Shown: piece by piece, positions 36,440 through 45,105 of the stretch | How positions within the stretch are numbered: position 1 is the stretch's first letter | Layout: the number at the start of each line of letters is the position of its first letter | Source of the DNA: Elizabethkingia sp. YR214 | GTDB taxonomy: Bacteria; Bacteroidota; Bacteroidia; Flavobacteriales; Weeksellaceae | Direction: 5' to 3' | Assembly: GCF_003058195.1 (NCBI RefSeq) | Contig: NZ_QBUH01000007.1 | Coordinates: 62,001 to 126,000, forward strand | DNA: 64,000 bases | Made by a program: the position numbers and the translations under genes | Notes under the pieces: generated by a model | What the model was told of the DNA's origin: nothing | Databases searched by the model: none | The model's input: only the letters and a program-made list of their open reading frames with translations

Positions 36440-36889
36440 ATGGTAGGTATGGAGAAAAAGATCCTAAGTAAGAGAATAATCCCTAATGATTTGTTTTTTG
36501 AACAGGTAAAAGAAAGATTAAACGCTGGTCAGAAAGTGAAAATTCCTGTAGCGGGGAGGAGTATGGAACCATTTTTGCAAAACGGGGATTTGGTAGTATT
36601 GAATAGATTTGAGAAAAATGATTTGGTGAACGGAAAAATCGTATTAGCATATTTTAACAATGCTTATGTATTACACCGGATTGTAAGAATCAAAGGAAAT
36701 ACTGTTACACTTGCGGGCGATGGTAATATACAACAGGTAGAAATAATCACAGATAAAGATATACTGGCAGTTGTAATCCAAGCATACCGAGGAGAAAAAG
36801 AATTAAGTATTAATACATTACTAGGGCAGATCTGGTACAAGTTACGGATAGTTAGAGCTGTATATAGTAAAATATTTGGAATAAAATAA
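36440..36889 (+). CDS. S24/S26-family peptidase, SipW-like, without a membrane anchor
   Basis: The protein has 149 residues, or 146 from the ATG at 36449. It shows the signal-peptidase-I catalytic block VAGRSMEPFLQNGD with nucleophile S41. The base position is His (H79 in YVLHRIVRI) instead of Lys, as in SipW and eukaryotic Sec11, and D94 in LAGDGN completes an ER-type triad. It lacks the N-terminal membrane helix of signal peptidases and is probably cytoplasmic or peripheral. It may cleave a peptide bound by the PqqD-like protein encoded next, or may work only as a LexA-like switch. It opens the five-gene module; the next gene is 4 bases away. Confidence 0.8.
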   Translation: MVGMEKKILSKRIIPNDLFFEQVKERLNAGQKVKIPVAGRSMEPFLQNGDLVVLNRFEKNDLVNGKIVLAYFNNAYVLHRIVRIKGNTVTLAGDGNIQQVEIITDKDILAVVIQAYRGEKELSINTLLGQIWYKLRIVRAVYSKIFGIK

Positions 36890-36893
36890 AAAT

Positions 36894-37163
36894 ATGAAAT
36901 TAAGGGAGGATTTAATGTTGCGACATTTAGGTGATGAATATGTTATAATCGATCCGGAGCAGGATATGATAGATATGTCTAAGGTATATACTTTGAATGA
37001 AACAGCTGCTTTTTTATGGAAAGAATTACAGGGAAAAGAATTCAATGTTGAGACTGTGACAGAAGTATTGCTAGCCTATTATAATGTGGACTATGCAATA
37101 GCCGAAAAAGATGCGCAAAGGCTTGTGCAAGATTTTGAAAAACAAGGGTTATTAACTGATTAA
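36894..37163 (+). CDS. PqqD-family protein (peptide-binding RRE-type)
   Basis: The 89-residue protein has the PqqD pattern: LMLRHLGDEYVIIDPEQDMIDM, a VYTLNETAAFLWKEL core and a C-terminal helical half ending FEKQGLLTD. PqqD-like domains are RiPP recognition elements: they bind leader peptides and present them to modifying enzymes. Stand-alone versions next to HprK-like kinases and nucleotidyltransferases are known from lasso-peptide and HPr-rel-A loci. Spacing to neighbours is 4 and 5 bases. No leader-peptide gene is visible in the module, so its partner is unknown. Confidence 0.88.
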   Translation: MKLREDLMLRHLGDEYVIIDPEQDMIDMSKVYTLNETAAFLWKELQGKEFNVETVTEVLLAYYNVDYAIAEKDAQRLVQDFEKQGLLTD

Positions 37164-37168
37164 TAATT

Positions 37169-38260
37169 ATGTTAGAGGATAAAGTTGCTAAGGCTTTCTT
37201 CACGCTTTTGCGTGCAGGACTCTGGAATAAATCTATAGATTCTATAGATTGTTTTCCGTTGTCTACAGCCGATTGGGACACTTTATTCCGTATTTCTGTA
37301 CAACAAACAGTAGAAGGTATTGTGTTCGACGGAATACAAATGTTGAGTTCAGATCTTCTTCCACCTCGTGAAATACATATTAAATGGCTGATACGGGTAG
37401 AGAAGATTGAACAAAGAAATCGATGGATGAATGATATTCTTGCTGAGCAGGTTGCTTTTTTTTCCAAAGAAAGCATACAGCCAATATTGTTAAAAGGACA
37501 GGGGCTGGCTATTTGCTATGAGAATCCTGGCAGAAGAGTTTGTGGAGATATCGACTGGTACTTTCGAACAACTGATGAGTTTTATAAAGCAGATAAATTG
37601 CTTGCAAAATATGGTATTGTAACAGAAGCGACAGCCGGCTATAGTAGCTTTTATCTCTGGAGAGACTGCGAAATAGACCATCATCAAAAGTTATTTGACA
37701 TACATAATCCATTCTTATCAGGCTATTTACAAAATTTACAACAACAGGAAAAAAATCTTAGTGTCAGAATTAGTATACAAAAAGAGGAGATAGTTCTCCC
37801 GTCTCCTTTACTACAGATGCTGCAGGTAAATGCACATATTCTGAAGCATCTATTGTCATTTGGAATAGGAATAAGACAATTATGTGACGCTGCAAGATTA
37901 TATAAAACATATCATAATCAGGTTGATGGTGCTGTTCTGAAAGCAGTTTATACAAAACTGAAAATAATAAAGTGGATTGAATTATTACATGAAGTTTTGG
38001 TGAAGTATGTAGGTCTTTCTAAAGAAAATTTACCTTTTCCAATTGAACGGAATCAATCTGCGGATTGGATGATGGAAGAAATATGGAAATCCGGGAATTT
38101 TGGATTTCATGACGAAAGATATCAGCAAGAAAACTCGGGAAAAAGAGAAGGCACCAAGAGAAGGCTATGGAGCAGTTTTATAAAATATGTGCCTTATGCA
38201 CCAATGGAAGCACTAAGCTTTCCTTTAGTTCATTTTTATTCAGGATTAGTGAAAAAATAA
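37169..38260 (+). CDS. Nucleotidyltransferase-family protein (NTP_transf_5)
   Basis: The 363-residue protein has the motif ILLKGQGLA (K109-G110), an Arg-rich GRRVCGDIDWYF segment with the metal-binding D127-I-D129 pair, and an all-helical C-terminal half. It matches PF14907, a minimal nucleotidyltransferase superfamily found in polysaccharide and RiPP clusters. It could transfer a nucleotide to a protein, peptide or sugar; the target is unknown. Together with PqqD upstream and an ABC exporter and HprK-like kinase downstream it forms a set also seen in kinase-containing lasso-peptide loci. The next gene follows 6 bases after its stop in the same frame. Confidence 0.85.
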   Translation: MLEDKVAKAFFTLLRAGLWNKSIDSIDCFPLSTADWDTLFRISVQQTVEGIVFDGIQMLSSDLLPPREIHIKWLIRVEKIEQRNRWMNDILAEQVAFFSKESIQPILLKGQGLAICYENPGRRVCGDIDWYFRTTDEFYKADKLLAKYGIVTEATAGYSSFYLWRDCEIDHHQKLFDIHNPFLSGYLQNLQQQEKNLSVRISIQKEEIVLPSPLLQMLQVNAHILKHLLSFGIGIRQLCDAARLYKTYHNQVDGAVLKAVYTKLKIIKWIELLHEVLVKYVGLSKENLPFPIERNQSADWMMEEIWKSGNFGFHDERYQQENSGKREGTKRRLWSSFIKYVPYAPMEALSFPLVHFYSGLVKK

Positions 38261-38266
38261 AATTTA

Positions 38267-39889
38267 TTGAATACAAATTTATCATATCAATTAAAATGGG
38301 CATGGCTTCTTACTAAAAATAGTCGCGGAGAGCTATTGCTGTATTTTATATTGGAATTAGCAGCTATTGCATTTTCATTATTGTTTGTATTCTGGTCGAA
38401 GAAAGCTGTAGATTTTGCAGTGGGTGGCAGTACATCCGACTTACAAAAAGCTTTAATCTTATCTGTCTGTAGTGTCATTATAGCTCTTCTGATGAGAAGC
38501 TACTCGGGATGGTTAAATGAAAAAACAAGAATGAAGATGATGATTGCTCTGCAGAATACTTTGATTAAATCACAAATGTTGTCGACCTGGAAGGTTGGCA
38601 AGCACTGGCATACAGGAGATGTACAGGTGAGAATTAATAATGACTGTCAGGAAATTGTACAAATGGTAGGGTTTTCTTCCGTCTCATTTATATTGACTAC
38701 AATAAGACTTTTGGCTTCTTTTGGTTTCTTATGGCTGATGGATCCTATGCTGGCTATTTTAATTGTGGCAATATCCCCATTATTCCTCTTTTCAAAAATA
38801 TATTTTAAAAAACTTAGAACATTAAATAGAGATTTAAAAACAGCAGAAAGTAAGTTTGGAAATGTAGTACAGGAAAATTTACGATTCAGAATGTCTATAA
38901 GGGCATTGGGTGTGCAGTTTGCACGTTGGCAAAAAGTTGAGAAAAGTCAAGGTGATATATATAATTTAAAAGTCAGACTATTAAATTTTTCAACGGTATC
39001 CCAGGGAATAATGAAACTGACGATTAATGCAGGATTCTTGTTAACGTTTGGTTGGGGAGTATATCGTTTGCATGCATCCGAAATTTCATTTGGAACCATG
39101 ACTGCTTTTTTACAACTGGTAGGCCGCATTCAGGCACCAATATTACTGATGATGGGATTTGTACCATTATTTATTCGTTTCAGAACGGCTGTTGACAGAG
39201 TACAGGAATTACAATTAGTAGAAGTAGAAGAAGAAGTTGAGCAGGAATATATTACTGGGCCTCAGAATATAGAAATTAACCAGTTGAGTTTCCGTTATGA
39301 TGATAAACTTGTCATAAAAGATCTTAATGCAAAATTCATTGCGGGGCAACCCACAGCTGTGATAGGATCTAGTGGGAAAGGTAAAACAACACTTATAAGG
39401 TTATTGCTGGCATTAATAAAACCAGATAAAGGAGAAATATTTATTAATACAGGTGCGGAGCATCTATCTTTATCCAATAAGCATCGTGTTAATATAGCAT
39501 ATGTACCGCAAGGCGATAAATTGTTTAGTGGAAGTATAAAAGAAAATTTACAGTTAGGAGAACAAGATATTTCTGGCAGTAAACTTAGAGAAGTTCTGTA
39601 TCTGGCCTGCGCTGAATTTGTATATGATTTGCCAGATGGATTAGATACAATTGTAGGAGAGTCGGGTTATGGACTTTCTGAAGGTCAGGCACAACGTATT
39701 GCTGTAGCAAGAGCATTAATGCGGGACTGTAATATTTGGCTTTTTGATGAAGTGACATCTGCTCTTGACCCCGATACAGGAGAAAAGTTAATAGGACGTC
39801 TATTAGAAGCCGGAAAAAATAAAATATTAGTATTTGTAACACATGATATGAAGTTGGCGGGAAAATGTCAACAGACTATTTATATATAA
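38267..39889 (+). CDS. ABC exporter (fused membrane and ATPase domains), TTG start
   Basis: The 540-residue half-transporter has a six-helix membrane domain (about 15-310) and an ATPase domain with Walker A GSSGKGKTT (about 366-374), signature LSEGQAQR (about 470) in place of LSGGQ, Walker B NIWLFDE and the switch His in VTHD. No C39 peptidase domain precedes the membrane region. The first in-frame start is TTG at 38267, just after the preceding stop; an ATG at 38296 is out of frame. It should export a peptide, lipid or glycolipid from the cytoplasm. McjD-like lasso exporters have the same architecture. Confidence 0.88.
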   Translation: MNTNLSYQLKWAWLLTKNSRGELLLYFILELAAIAFSLLFVFWSKKAVDFAVGGSTSDLQKALILSVCSVIIALLMRSYSGWLNEKTRMKMMIALQNTLIKSQMLSTWKVGKHWHTGDVQVRINNDCQEIVQMVGFSSVSFILTTIRLLASFGFLWLMDPMLAILIVAISPLFLFSKIYFKKLRTLNRDLKTAESKFGNVVQENLRFRMSIRALGVQFARWQKVEKSQGDIYNLKVRLLNFSTVSQGIMKLTINAGFLLTFGWGVYRLHASEISFGTMTAFLQLVGRIQAPILLMMGFVPLFIRFRTAVDRVQELQLVEVEEEVEQEYITGPQNIEINQLSFRYDDKLVIKDLNAKFIAGQPTAVIGSSGKGKTTLIRLLLALIKPDKGEIFINTGAEHLSLSNKHRVNIAYVPQGDKLFSGSIKENLQLGEQDISGSKLREVLYLACAEFVYDLPDGLDTIVGESGYGLSEGQAQRIAVARALMRDCNIWLFDEVTSALDPDTGEKLIGRLLEAGKNKILVFVTHDMKLAGKCQQTIYI

Positions 39890-39898
39890 TGAGAAAAA

Positions 39899-40828
39899 AT
39901 GCAGAATGATAAAATGAAATATCACAATGATCTAAAATCTATCTATTTTCAGATAGCAGACCATATTATGGAACTGATTCTACCTGTGCAGATTCAGATA
40001 GATCGTTGTTTACCCTCATTTATTGATTTTATTACTGAAGATCCTTTGGAAACTGTTAAAATTAGTATTCGGTTAGAATTAAATTCGAGACAAAGAGATA
40101 TCGGAGAAACTAAACTATTAAGTGATGTTTCTATTGTCTGGGGAGACAGATTCCGTTTTGAAGAATCCTCAGAAAATTATATAACTTCTGTTCAGAGTGA
40201 AGAAAAAAGCAGAGAATGGAAGATGTTTAGTACTAAAGATTTTAGCCAGTCCACAATCTATATATTAGAAGAAGAGTTATATACTACCTCAATTCTCAGT
40301 TGGTTACTAATGGTTGCTTTTGGCCAGGCTATGCTGAAATATAATACTGTATTATTCCATGCATCTGTAATTGAAAAAGATGGAAGGGGTTATGCTTTTT
40401 TAGGGAAAAGCGGTACAGGAAAAAGTACACATAGCCGTTTATGGTTGAAATACATACCGGATACAAAATTATTGAATGATGATAATCCTGCTGTACGGAT
40501 TATGGAAGATGAGAGTGTTATGATCTATGGAACACCATGGAGTGGTAAAACGCCTTGTTATAGAAATGTAGGTGTTTTGTTGGAAGGATTGGTACGTTTG
40601 CGTCAGGCTCCGGAAAATCAATGGAAAAAAGCATCAGGAAAAGAAGCCTTACTTTCTGTTCTGCCAAGCTGTACGGCAATTCGCTGGAACAGGAATTTGT
40701 TTGATCAGATGCTTAATAGTTTGGAAAAAATAATATGTAGGGTTTATGTAGGGCAATTATCGTGTTTACCTGATCAAAATGCTGCATATTTGTGTAGTCA
40801 AGAACTTATTAAAAATAATAAATTATAA
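39899..40828 (+). CDS. HprK-like kinase (HPr-rel type)
   Basis: The 309-residue protein has a poorly conserved N-terminal 140 residues. The C-terminal kinase domain has FHASVIEKDGRGYAFLGKSGTGKST (H154, Walker A 169-176), an NDDNPAVRI block (Asp 194-195) and GTPWSGKTPC near 211-220. This is the fold of HPr kinase/phosphorylase and PEP carboxykinase, with the P-loop ahead of a DD pair. Bacteria of this group rarely use HPr-based sugar transport, so the substrate is more likely a peptide, sugar or protein of this locus. The ABC exporter gene is 9 bases upstream and wza follows 4 bases downstream, so it sits between the module and the Wza/Wzc pair. Confidence 0.82.
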   Translation: MQNDKMKYHNDLKSIYFQIADHIMELILPVQIQIDRCLPSFIDFITEDPLETVKISIRLELNSRQRDIGETKLLSDVSIVWGDRFRFEESSENYITSVQSEEKSREWKMFSTKDFSQSTIYILEEELYTTSILSWLLMVAFGQAMLKYNTVLFHASVIEKDGRGYAFLGKSGTGKSTHSRLWLKYIPDTKLLNDDNPAVRIMEDESVMIYGTPWSGKTPCYRNVGVLLEGLVRLRQAPENQWKKASGKEALLSVLPSCTAIRWNRNLFDQMLNSLEKIICRVYVGQLSCLPDQNAAYLCSQELIKNNKL

Positions 40829-40832
40829 CGTG

Positions 40833-41633
40833 ATGAATAAATTTATCTTAGGATTGACATTGTTTAGCATTATTTTGTTAAATTCCTGTGCATCTAAAAA
40901 AATTGTATATGTAAATGATATGCAAACAGATGTGGAGTATCCAGTGGCAGAGGCCCCTGCGCTACATTTACAAAAAAATGACAGAGTGAGTATTCAGGTA
41001 AGTGCTAAATCCCCTGAATTAGCAGCTCCTTTTAATACCATTGCGGGTTCATATAAAGTAAATGAAGATGGTAATATTTCGACAGGAATAGATCAGTCAG
41101 CCAGTAATCAAGGGTATATTATTGATAGAGAAGGAAATATAGCATTTCCGGTATTAGGGTCTCTTCATATTGAAGGCTTAACCCTGGAGGAGGTAAGAGA
41201 CTTAATAAAGAATAGATTAATTAATGATAAATTTATTAATGAACCTATTGTAAAAGTTGAAATTTTAAATTTTAAAATTAGTGTGATTGGTGCTGTTGGT
41301 GGACAAAAAGTTTTAGAGATACCAGATGGCAGAATGTCTTTATTAGAAGCAATTACAAGAGTTGGAGGATTAACGGCTAATGCCCTTCCGGAAAAAGTTG
41401 CAGTTATCCGTGAAGAGGATGGTGTAAGGCGAAAAATTGTTACGAATATTCAGACCCAGGAGGTGTTTAATTCGCCAGCATATTATCTAAAACAAAATGA
41501 TATTGTTTATATAGAGCCTCGTAGTGCTGAAATTACACCTAAAGAAGATAGATTTTGGCGGTATTTTGGAGTTGGGGCAGGATTGTTGGGTACGGTTATT
41601 TCTGTGTTAACGTTAATTAGAGTAGCTAAATAG
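40833..41633 (+). CDS. wza: Wza-type polysaccharide export lipoprotein (locus 1)
   Basis: The ATG at 40833 gives 266 residues beginning MNKFILGLTL with a lipoprotein signal and Cys at residue 19 (LLNSCAS). An upstream in-frame start at 40779 would place 18 residues before the signal peptide and overlap the kinase gene, so it is rejected. It has a poly-export domain (about 40-160) and an SLBB domain (about 165-245), then a C-terminal membrane segment near 245-263 as in Bacteroidetes Wza. It forms the outer-membrane/periplasmic pore for polymer secretion and pairs with the Wzc encoded 7 bases later. Confidence 0.92.
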   Translation: MNKFILGLTLFSIILLNSCASKKIVYVNDMQTDVEYPVAEAPALHLQKNDRVSIQVSAKSPELAAPFNTIAGSYKVNEDGNISTGIDQSASNQGYIIDREGNIAFPVLGSLHIEGLTLEEVRDLIKNRLINDKFINEPIVKVEILNFKISVIGAVGGQKVLEIPDGRMSLLEAITRVGGLTANALPEKVAVIREEDGVRRKIVTNIQTQEVFNSPAYYLKQNDIVYIEPRSAEITPKEDRFWRYFGVGAGLLGTVISVLTLIRVAK

Positions 41634-41640
41634 AAAGTTG

Positions 41641-44022
41641 ATGAATACATTAAATCAAAAAGAATATAGAATTGGAGAGAGAAAAGAACAAACAATTAAT
41701 GTTCTTGATCTTCTGAAATACCTTTTACATAATTGGAAATGGTTTGCATTGTCTATTTTAGTATTTGGTGGATATTATTATTATCAATACTGCAAAACTC
41801 CTTTTGTTTATAGCCGATCAGAAGTTGTAATGATTAAAAATTCGTCTAATACGCCAACAACAGCGCGTATTACACGAACAAATGTGAGTAGCTCTGTAAG
41901 TGTTAAGGATGAAATTTTACAATTGAGATCTAAAGAGCTTATGAGGCAGACAATTGATAGATTAGGAGCAGATATAAGCTATAAAGTACATCGAGGATTA
42001 AGAGATTATGAACTTTATAAAAAATCACCAGTTAAGGTAGTATTTTCAAATAAAAGTCCAGAAAGTCGATATGGATTTACAATTATACCAATTGACGCTA
42101 AAAATGTAATTGTTAAAGATTGGAATAAGAATGTTGATGGACAAGAGGTGAAAGTGGTATTGAATCAGCTTACTAAAACTCCTTTTGGAGAAATTATAAT
42201 TGTGCCAAGTAAATATTATCATAAAGATAATTATGGAGAAAGTATTCTGGTAACAAAATATCCGCGCGAGGAAATGATGTTAGGCTTAATGGGCAATTTA
42301 AAAGTTAAGCAAATGGAAGAAGATGCTTCACTGTTGCAAGTGTCTCTTGATGATCTGTCCTCTGAGCGTGCAGACGATATCTTAGGAACACTGATTAAGA
42401 TGTACAATGAAATCTATCTACAAGATAAAAATAAAATTGCTGTTAATACCGCAAACTTTATTAAAGATAGATTAGCTATTATAGAAAGTGAGTTGGGGGC
42501 AGTTGAAGCTAATATTGAAAATTTAAAAATTGATAACCAAGGTTTAGATATAGAAACTGCCGGAGGTATGTATTTGTCAGAAAGTAATCAGTATAAAACG
42601 GAGAAAACAAAAACTGAGACAGATTTAAGACTCGCAGAAATGATGCGTTCATATCTCAATAATAAGAATAGGAATGAGTTAATCCCAAATAATACGGGAC
42701 TTGTAGATGCAAGTGTAGAAAGCCAGATTGCAGAGTATAATATGGCATTATTAAAAAGAAATCGTTTAGCGGAAGGAGGTAATACATTAAATCCTGTGGT
42801 TGTAGATTTAGATGAAGCACTTAAGTCTATGCGTAATAATATTAATAGAGCAGTAGATAATGCATTGAGGGGGTTGACTATTAAAATGAGAAATGCACAA
42901 CGTGAAGAAGAGCAAGCTATAGGAAAAACGTTGCAAATGCCAAAAAAGCAGAGAGCAATGCTTTCAGTTGAGAGACAACATAAAGTAAAAGAAGAACTTT
43001 ATTTATATCTATTGAATAAACGTGAAGAAAATGCATTGAATGAGGCTATGACAGATGAAAACATTCGAGTTGTAGATCCTGCATCAGGACCAGATGTGGC
43101 AGTTTATCCTAATCGTCTTAAAAAGATATTTACAGGGGTTGCTTTGGGAACAGCGGTACCAGCTGTAATATTATTATCCATGCTTGTACTAAATACAGGA
43201 GTTAGAGGTCGTCAGGACTTAGAAAATGTATTGAGTGTTCCGTTTCTAGGTGAAATACCATTGGCCAGAGGTAGAAGACAAGGAAAAGGAGATATATTAG
43301 TTAGTGGATCTGGTAGGGATCCGTTGACTGAAGCATTTAGGATTTTACGTACCAATATTAATTTTATGACGAAAGATGATGCACCTCCAAAAGTGTTGAC
43401 TTTTACTTCGTTTAGTGCTGGAGTTGGTAAGACATTTAGTGTACTAAATCTTGCAACAACTTTGTCTTTCCTTGAAAAAAAGGTTGTAGTCATAGATTTA
43501 GATTTAAGAAAAGGAACATTGAGCTCTCGTGTAGATCTTTTGCATGGAAAGGGAAGTAGTCATTATCTTTCAAGTCCATCGATTAGCATTGATGAAATAA
43601 TACATAAGAGTGATGTTGCTGAAGGTGTTGATTTTATACCTATTGGAGCTATAGCGCCTAATCCTGTTGAATTGCTATTGGGTAAGCGTTTAGATGAACT
43701 AATTACAAAGCTTAAAGAACGCTACGATTATGTGATAATTGATGGTGTTCCGGTAGGAATAGTAGCTGATGCAAGTATTATAGATCGTGTGGCAGATCTT
43801 ACATTATTTATTATACGGATAGGTAAAATGGACCGTAGACAACTTCCTGAAATTGAAAAGATTTATCAGGAGAAAAAGCTTTCAAATTTAGCAATCGTAT
43901 TAAATGGACTGAAGCTAAATGGTTATGGTTATGGTTACGGAGGTTATGGTTATGGAAGCTATGGCTATGGTTATGGAGAAGAAAAGAAAAAGTCTGTTTT
44001 CGATTGGTTTAAAAGATCTTAG
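41641..44022 (+). CDS. wzc: Wzc-type tyrosine kinase / chain-length regulator (locus 1)
   Basis: The 793-residue protein starts at the ATG at 41641 and has a Wzz-type N-terminal domain with a first membrane helix near residue 35-55. A long periplasmic coiled-coil region and a GNVR-type segment before a second membrane helix (about 495-520) follow. The cytoplasmic BY-kinase domain has Walker A SFSAGVGKT (about 590-597), Walker A' VVIDLDLRKG and Walker B VIIDGVP. The C-terminal tail is a Tyr/Gly-rich cluster (GYGYGYGG...) that is the autophosphorylation site. It controls polymer length and export with Wza. It closes locus 1 and is followed by a hairpin. Confidence 0.94.
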   Translation: MNTLNQKEYRIGERKEQTINVLDLLKYLLHNWKWFALSILVFGGYYYYQYCKTPFVYSRSEVVMIKNSSNTPTTARITRTNVSSSVSVKDEILQLRSKELMRQTIDRLGADISYKVHRGLRDYELYKKSPVKVVFSNKSPESRYGFTIIPIDAKNVIVKDWNKNVDGQEVKVVLNQLTKTPFGEIIIVPSKYYHKDNYGESILVTKYPREEMMLGLMGNLKVKQMEEDASLLQVSLDDLSSERADDILGTLIKMYNEIYLQDKNKIAVNTANFIKDRLAIIESELGAVEANIENLKIDNQGLDIETAGGMYLSESNQYKTEKTKTETDLRLAEMMRSYLNNKNRNELIPNNTGLVDASVESQIAEYNMALLKRNRLAEGGNTLNPVVVDLDEALKSMRNNINRAVDNALRGLTIKMRNAQREEEQAIGKTLQMPKKQRAMLSVERQHKVKEELYLYLLNKREENALNEAMTDENIRVVDPASGPDVAVYPNRLKKIFTGVALGTAVPAVILLSMLVLNTGVRGRQDLENVLSVPFLGEIPLARGRRQGKGDILVSGSGRDPLTEAFRILRTNINFMTKDDAPPKVLTFTSFSAGVGKTFSVLNLATTLSFLEKKVVVIDLDLRKGTLSSRVDLLHGKGSSHYLSSPSISIDEIIHKSDVAEGVDFIPIGAIAPNPVELLLGKRLDELITKLKERYDYVIIDGVPVGIVADASIIDRVADLTLFIIRIGKMDRRQLPEIEKIYQEKKLSNLAIVLNGLKLNGYGYGYGGYGYGSYGYGYGEEKKKSVFDWFKRS
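43918..43980 (+). repeat. Tandem GGTTAT-type repeats encoding the Wzc tyrosine tail
   Basis: Short imperfect repeats of the TATGGT/TACGGA type encode alternating Tyr-Gly. Such tracts are prone to length change, which would alter the number of phosphorylatable tyrosines. Confidence 0.7.
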
Positions 44023-44048
44023 AAAATAATCTAATATAAATAGTATAA

Positions 44049-44080
44049 AAAAGGAGTAATCATACAAGGTTGCTCCTTTT
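44049..44080 (+). terminator. Terminator hairpin after locus 1 wzc
   Basis: AAAAGGAGTAA (44049-44059) pairs with TTGCTCCTTTT (44070-44080) over 11 bp with one G-T pair. The T run is inside the stem. Confidence 0.7.
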
Positions 44081-44159
44081 GATATTATAATAGCTTATCA
44101 TTAACGATGGTCTCTGATAAAATTCTTATCTTTAAGCTTTAATTTTTAAGATTGAAAAA

Positions 44160-45047
44160 ATGAAATTCGGACAAGTAGAGGATCCTTCTTTAATAAATTT
44201 TACTATTCCACGTGATCATATAAATACCTCATTAGTATTAGAAAATAATAAAGAGGGCCTTAAAGATATCTTTGTAGGATGTGCTAAATGGAATAAAACA
44301 GATCTCAAAGGATTCTATCCTAAAGGGACAAAAGATGAATTAAGCTATTATTCCACACAATTTAATTCTATAGAAATGAATGCTACTTTTTATGGAATGC
44401 CTACCCCGGATCAGGTGACAGTTTGGAAAAATAAAACTCCGGATTCATTTAAATTTTTTCCAAAAATAACAAATACTGTATCTCATTTCAGACGATTAAA
44501 AGATGTAACGGAGCCTGTTACGCAGTTTGCTTCAGCTATTATGAATTTTGAAGAAAAGCTTGGGATGGTATTTCTGCAGTTGCATGATAACTTTAAGCCT
44601 AAAGACTTCGATCGCCTTAAAAAATTTATATTAGACTGGCCTGTGGAAGTTCCTTTAGCAATAGAGTTACGTAATACAGAATGGTTCACAAGCGAGGAAA
44701 TTTTTAATGAAACTTGTGAGTTGTTTGAACAACATAATATTACGAATATTATTGTTGATACTGCAGGACGAAGAGATATGATGCATATGAGACTGACTAC
44801 TCCAACTGCCTTTGTTCGTTATGTAGGGGCTAATGCAGATAGTGACTATACCCGTCTAGATGAATGGATACAAAGGATAGTTGAATGGAAAAAAGATGGT
44901 TTACGCGATTTGTATTTCTTTGTTCATCAGAATATAGAAAAGGCTTCACCTCTTTTATCTGCCTATTTTATTGAAAACCTGAATAAGGCAATTGGATCCG
45001 GGTTAGAAATTCCAAAAATGGCAGATGCCCATCCAACTTTATTTTAA
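44160..45047 (+). CDS. DUF72-family protein (YecE-like)
   Basis: The 295-residue cytoplasmic protein has the DUF72 TIM-barrel pattern: IFVGCAKWNKTDLKGFYP, YYSTQFNSIEMNATFYGMP, FKFFPKITNTVSH and a late RYVGANADSDYTRLDEW block. The family is widespread and its biochemical function is unproven. An N-terminal extension of about 35 residues precedes the usual start of the domain. It lies 59 bases before glyA on the same strand, separate from the capsule operons, and looks like core genome between two variable loci. Confidence 0.88.
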   Translation: MKFGQVEDPSLINFTIPRDHINTSLVLENNKEGLKDIFVGCAKWNKTDLKGFYPKGTKDELSYYSTQFNSIEMNATFYGMPTPDQVTVWKNKTPDSFKFFPKITNTVSHFRRLKDVTEPVTQFASAIMNFEEKLGMVFLQLHDNFKPKDFDRLKKFILDWPVEVPLAIELRNTEWFTSEEIFNETCELFEQHNITNIIVDTAGRRDMMHMRLTTPTAFVRYVGANADSDYTRLDEWIQRIVEWKKDGLRDLYFFVHQNIEKASPLLSAYFIENLNKAIGSGLEIPKMADAHPTLF

Positions 45048-45060
45048 GAATAAAAATCAG

Positions 45061-45068
45061 TATTTTTG
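45061..45068 (+). promoter_or_regulatory. Candidate -7 element for glyA
   Basis: TATTTTTG matches TAnnTTTG exactly, 13 bases after the DUF72 stop and 38 bases before the glyA start. A TTTATTTT segment about 20 bases upstream may act as the -33 box. Confidence 0.45.
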
Positions 45069-45105
45069 AAACATAATTATTAAACTTGAAATACCTAATT
45101 GAACT

